From Paenibacillus sp. ACRRY (GTDB lineage: Bacteria > Bacillota > Bacilli > Paenibacillales > Paenibacillaceae): DNA of 64,000 nucleotides. A program made the translations under genes and the position numbers. The stretch covers positions 1,240,001-1,304,000 of the forward strand of contig NZ_JAKRNM010000001.1 of assembly GCF_022346995.1 (NCBI RefSeq). Reading direction: 5' to 3'. The notes under the pieces were generated by a model. It searched no databases. It saw nothing but the letters and a program-made list of their open reading frames with translations, and was not told where the DNA came from. Of the stretch, positions 62,962 through 64,000 are shown in pieces. Within the stretch, counting starts at the first letter, position 1, and each line of letters starts with the position of its first letter.

Positions 62962-64000
62962 TTAGCTTAGATTGATTTTGCGAATGACATCCAAAGGTAC
63001 CTTTGGCTCTCGCTCTTCGTTTAACAAGCCATTAATCTCCTGCTGCACATCTGTGAGCTGTGTATAACAATAGCCTGAAATATAGGGAACCGCTTTGATT
63101 GCTCCCGTAATTGAACGGAAGCGTTCAATAAAGGCTTCAACTGATTCGACCTGATTGCCGTATCCCCACCCCTTGTCTGATTGAAAAGCTATGCCGCCAA
63201 ATTCACTAACAATAATGGGTTGGCCCTTGTAATGATGTCCTTGGGCATACGCATATTTCCACTGATTGAAGGAGATCTGATTGTTTACAATCGCTTCCTT
63301 ATCTTGATACTGCTTCTGAAATACCTCGCCCGCCTCCACATAATCATGAAGTGTCAAAATATCCGAAATGGTATGTTCCCAGCCATCATTCGTCACAACC
63401 GGACGATAAGGATCCATTGTTTTGGTCAGATGATAGATGGTCTGCGTGAACTGCTGCTGTCTAACATCTTGGGCAATGGCTGGAATTCCCCATGATTCAT
63501 TGAACGGAACCCAGGTAATTACACTTGGATGATTGTATTGTTGTGGCACAATCTCCAGCCATTCCTTCGTGAATCGGGTAACCGCCTCGTCATTAAACTC
63601 AAACGTGGAAGCCATCTCAGACCAGACCAGCATTCCTTTTACATCACACCAATACAAAAAGCGTGGATCTTCCAGTTTCATATGTTTACGAAGGCCGTTG
63701 TATCCCATCTCAGCTATTCGATCAATATCCAAAATCAAGGCTTCCTCTGAAGGCGCGGTCAGATGGCTTTCCGGCCAATAGCCTTGATCCAAAATCAGTC
63801 GTTGATAGAGCGGACCATTATTCAATTTAATCTGCCCGTTCTCTATCGATATTTTCCGCATGCCGAAATAGGACTGGACACGGTCGATCTCCTGCTCATG
63901 TTCATACATGACGAACTCAATGTCATATAAGTTTGGTGATCCTGGAGCCCAAAGAAGCTGCTTCCATGGACCTCCTGCCTCGTGCCGCACATCAATCTCA
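62962..64000 (-). CDS. Glycoside hydrolase family 2 protein (partial, N-terminus outside the window)
   Basis: The frame is open to the right edge (…EIDVRHEAGG), so the N-terminal sugar-binding domain is missing. The visible part has the end of the immunoglobulin-like domain and the TIM barrel. Expected acid/base is the Glu in VPFNESWG and nucleophile the Glu in VSEFGG. YWPESHLTAPSEEALILDI is typical of beta-galactosidase/glucuronidase-like GH2 proteins. With the importer it fits uptake and hydrolysis of a glycoside. Confidence 0.9.
   Translation of the reverse strand, partial: EIDVRHEAGGPWKQLLWAPGSPNLYDIEFVMYEHEQEIDRVQSYFGMRKISIENGQIKLNNGPLYQRLILDQGYWPESHLTAPSEEALILDIDRIAEMGYNGLRKHMKLEDPRFLYWCDVKGMLVWSEMASTFEFNDEAVTRFTKEWLEIVPQQYNHPSVITWVPFNESWGIPAIAQDVRQQQFTQTIYHLTKTMDPYRPVVTNDGWEHTISDILTLHDYVEAGEVFQKQYQDKEAIVNNQISFNQWKYAYAQGHHYKGQPIIVSEFGGIAFQSDKGWGYGNQVESVEAFIERFRSITGAIKAVPYISGYCYTQLTDVQQEINGLLNEEREPKVPLDVIRKINLS

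Noticed and set aside
1..64000. tRNA, rRNA, CRISPR, transposase, integrase or phage genes
   Set aside because: No sequence with the needed features was recognised on either strand.

Overview
The window reads as chromosomal DNA of a Gram-positive, endospore-forming Firmicute, most likely Paenibacillus. The sequence evidence is: S-layer-homology (SLH) proteins, a complete GerA-type germinant receptor operon plus a lone germination permease, a CotF-like coat protein, two manganese catalases of the spore-associated kind, strong AGGAGG ribosome sites with some TTG/GTG starts, several ABC sugar importers and GH2 enzymes, and intrinsic terminators after most operons. The genus is an inference from this combination. 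No insertion sequence, prophage, CRISPR array, rRNA or tRNA gene was recognised.

Layout. 1-1195: end of a LplB/LplC-type sugar importer operon. 1471-4480: a small membrane-anchored protein, then an amino-acid importer whose binding protein and permease are one polypeptide. 4481-5313: non-coding. 5314-8299: an ABC exporter with a structured, attenuator-like leader, divergent from undecaprenyl-diphosphatase uppP. 8485-16328: a CotF-like coat protein, a GH2 enzyme and a 1351-residue SLH-anchored protein with two tandem phosphatase modules. 16600-20515: MFS exporter with its TetR regulator, and a chemoreceptor. 20626-25366: an alpha/beta hydrolase split by a frameshift at a T7 run, a YtrA-like GntR/ABC operon with a perfect palindromic operator, and a secreted beta-propeller protein. 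25614-28511: spore-type small proteins and two Mn catalases, ending in a coat-protein fragment. 28628-32598: gerB-gerC-gerA receptor genes. 32731-41163: LysE exporter, amino-acid permease, two aldo/keto reductases each with a regulator gene, sugar acetyltransferase, LipA-like lipase and an SLH protein. 41519-47751: AraC regulator, LysM-5'-nucleotidase, a Fur-boxed IsdG/HmoA-type haem oxygenase, a copper-amine-oxidase-N/GH18-like protein and a beta-rich small protein. 47887-53458: aminotransferase, then a type III polyketide synthase - methyltransferase - flavoprotein operon, then murB. 53654-64000: orphan GerAB-type permease and a carbohydrate region (binding protein, two permeases, AraC, LacI, Gfo/Idh/MocA, RpiR, MaoC-like, partial GH2).

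How genes work together. The type III PKS, methyltransferase and FAD enzyme match the logic of phenolic-lipid or alkylquinone operons (srsABC-like). The sugar genes at the right end look like an import-plus-hydrolysis locus for an unknown glycoside. Three regulator genes sit next to clear sequence targets: TetR with tandem 15-bp palindromes, YtrA-like GntR with a 43-bp palindrome, and MerR with a 19-bp-spacer promoter. The exporter/uppP pair suggests defence against cell-envelope antibiotics; this is inference.
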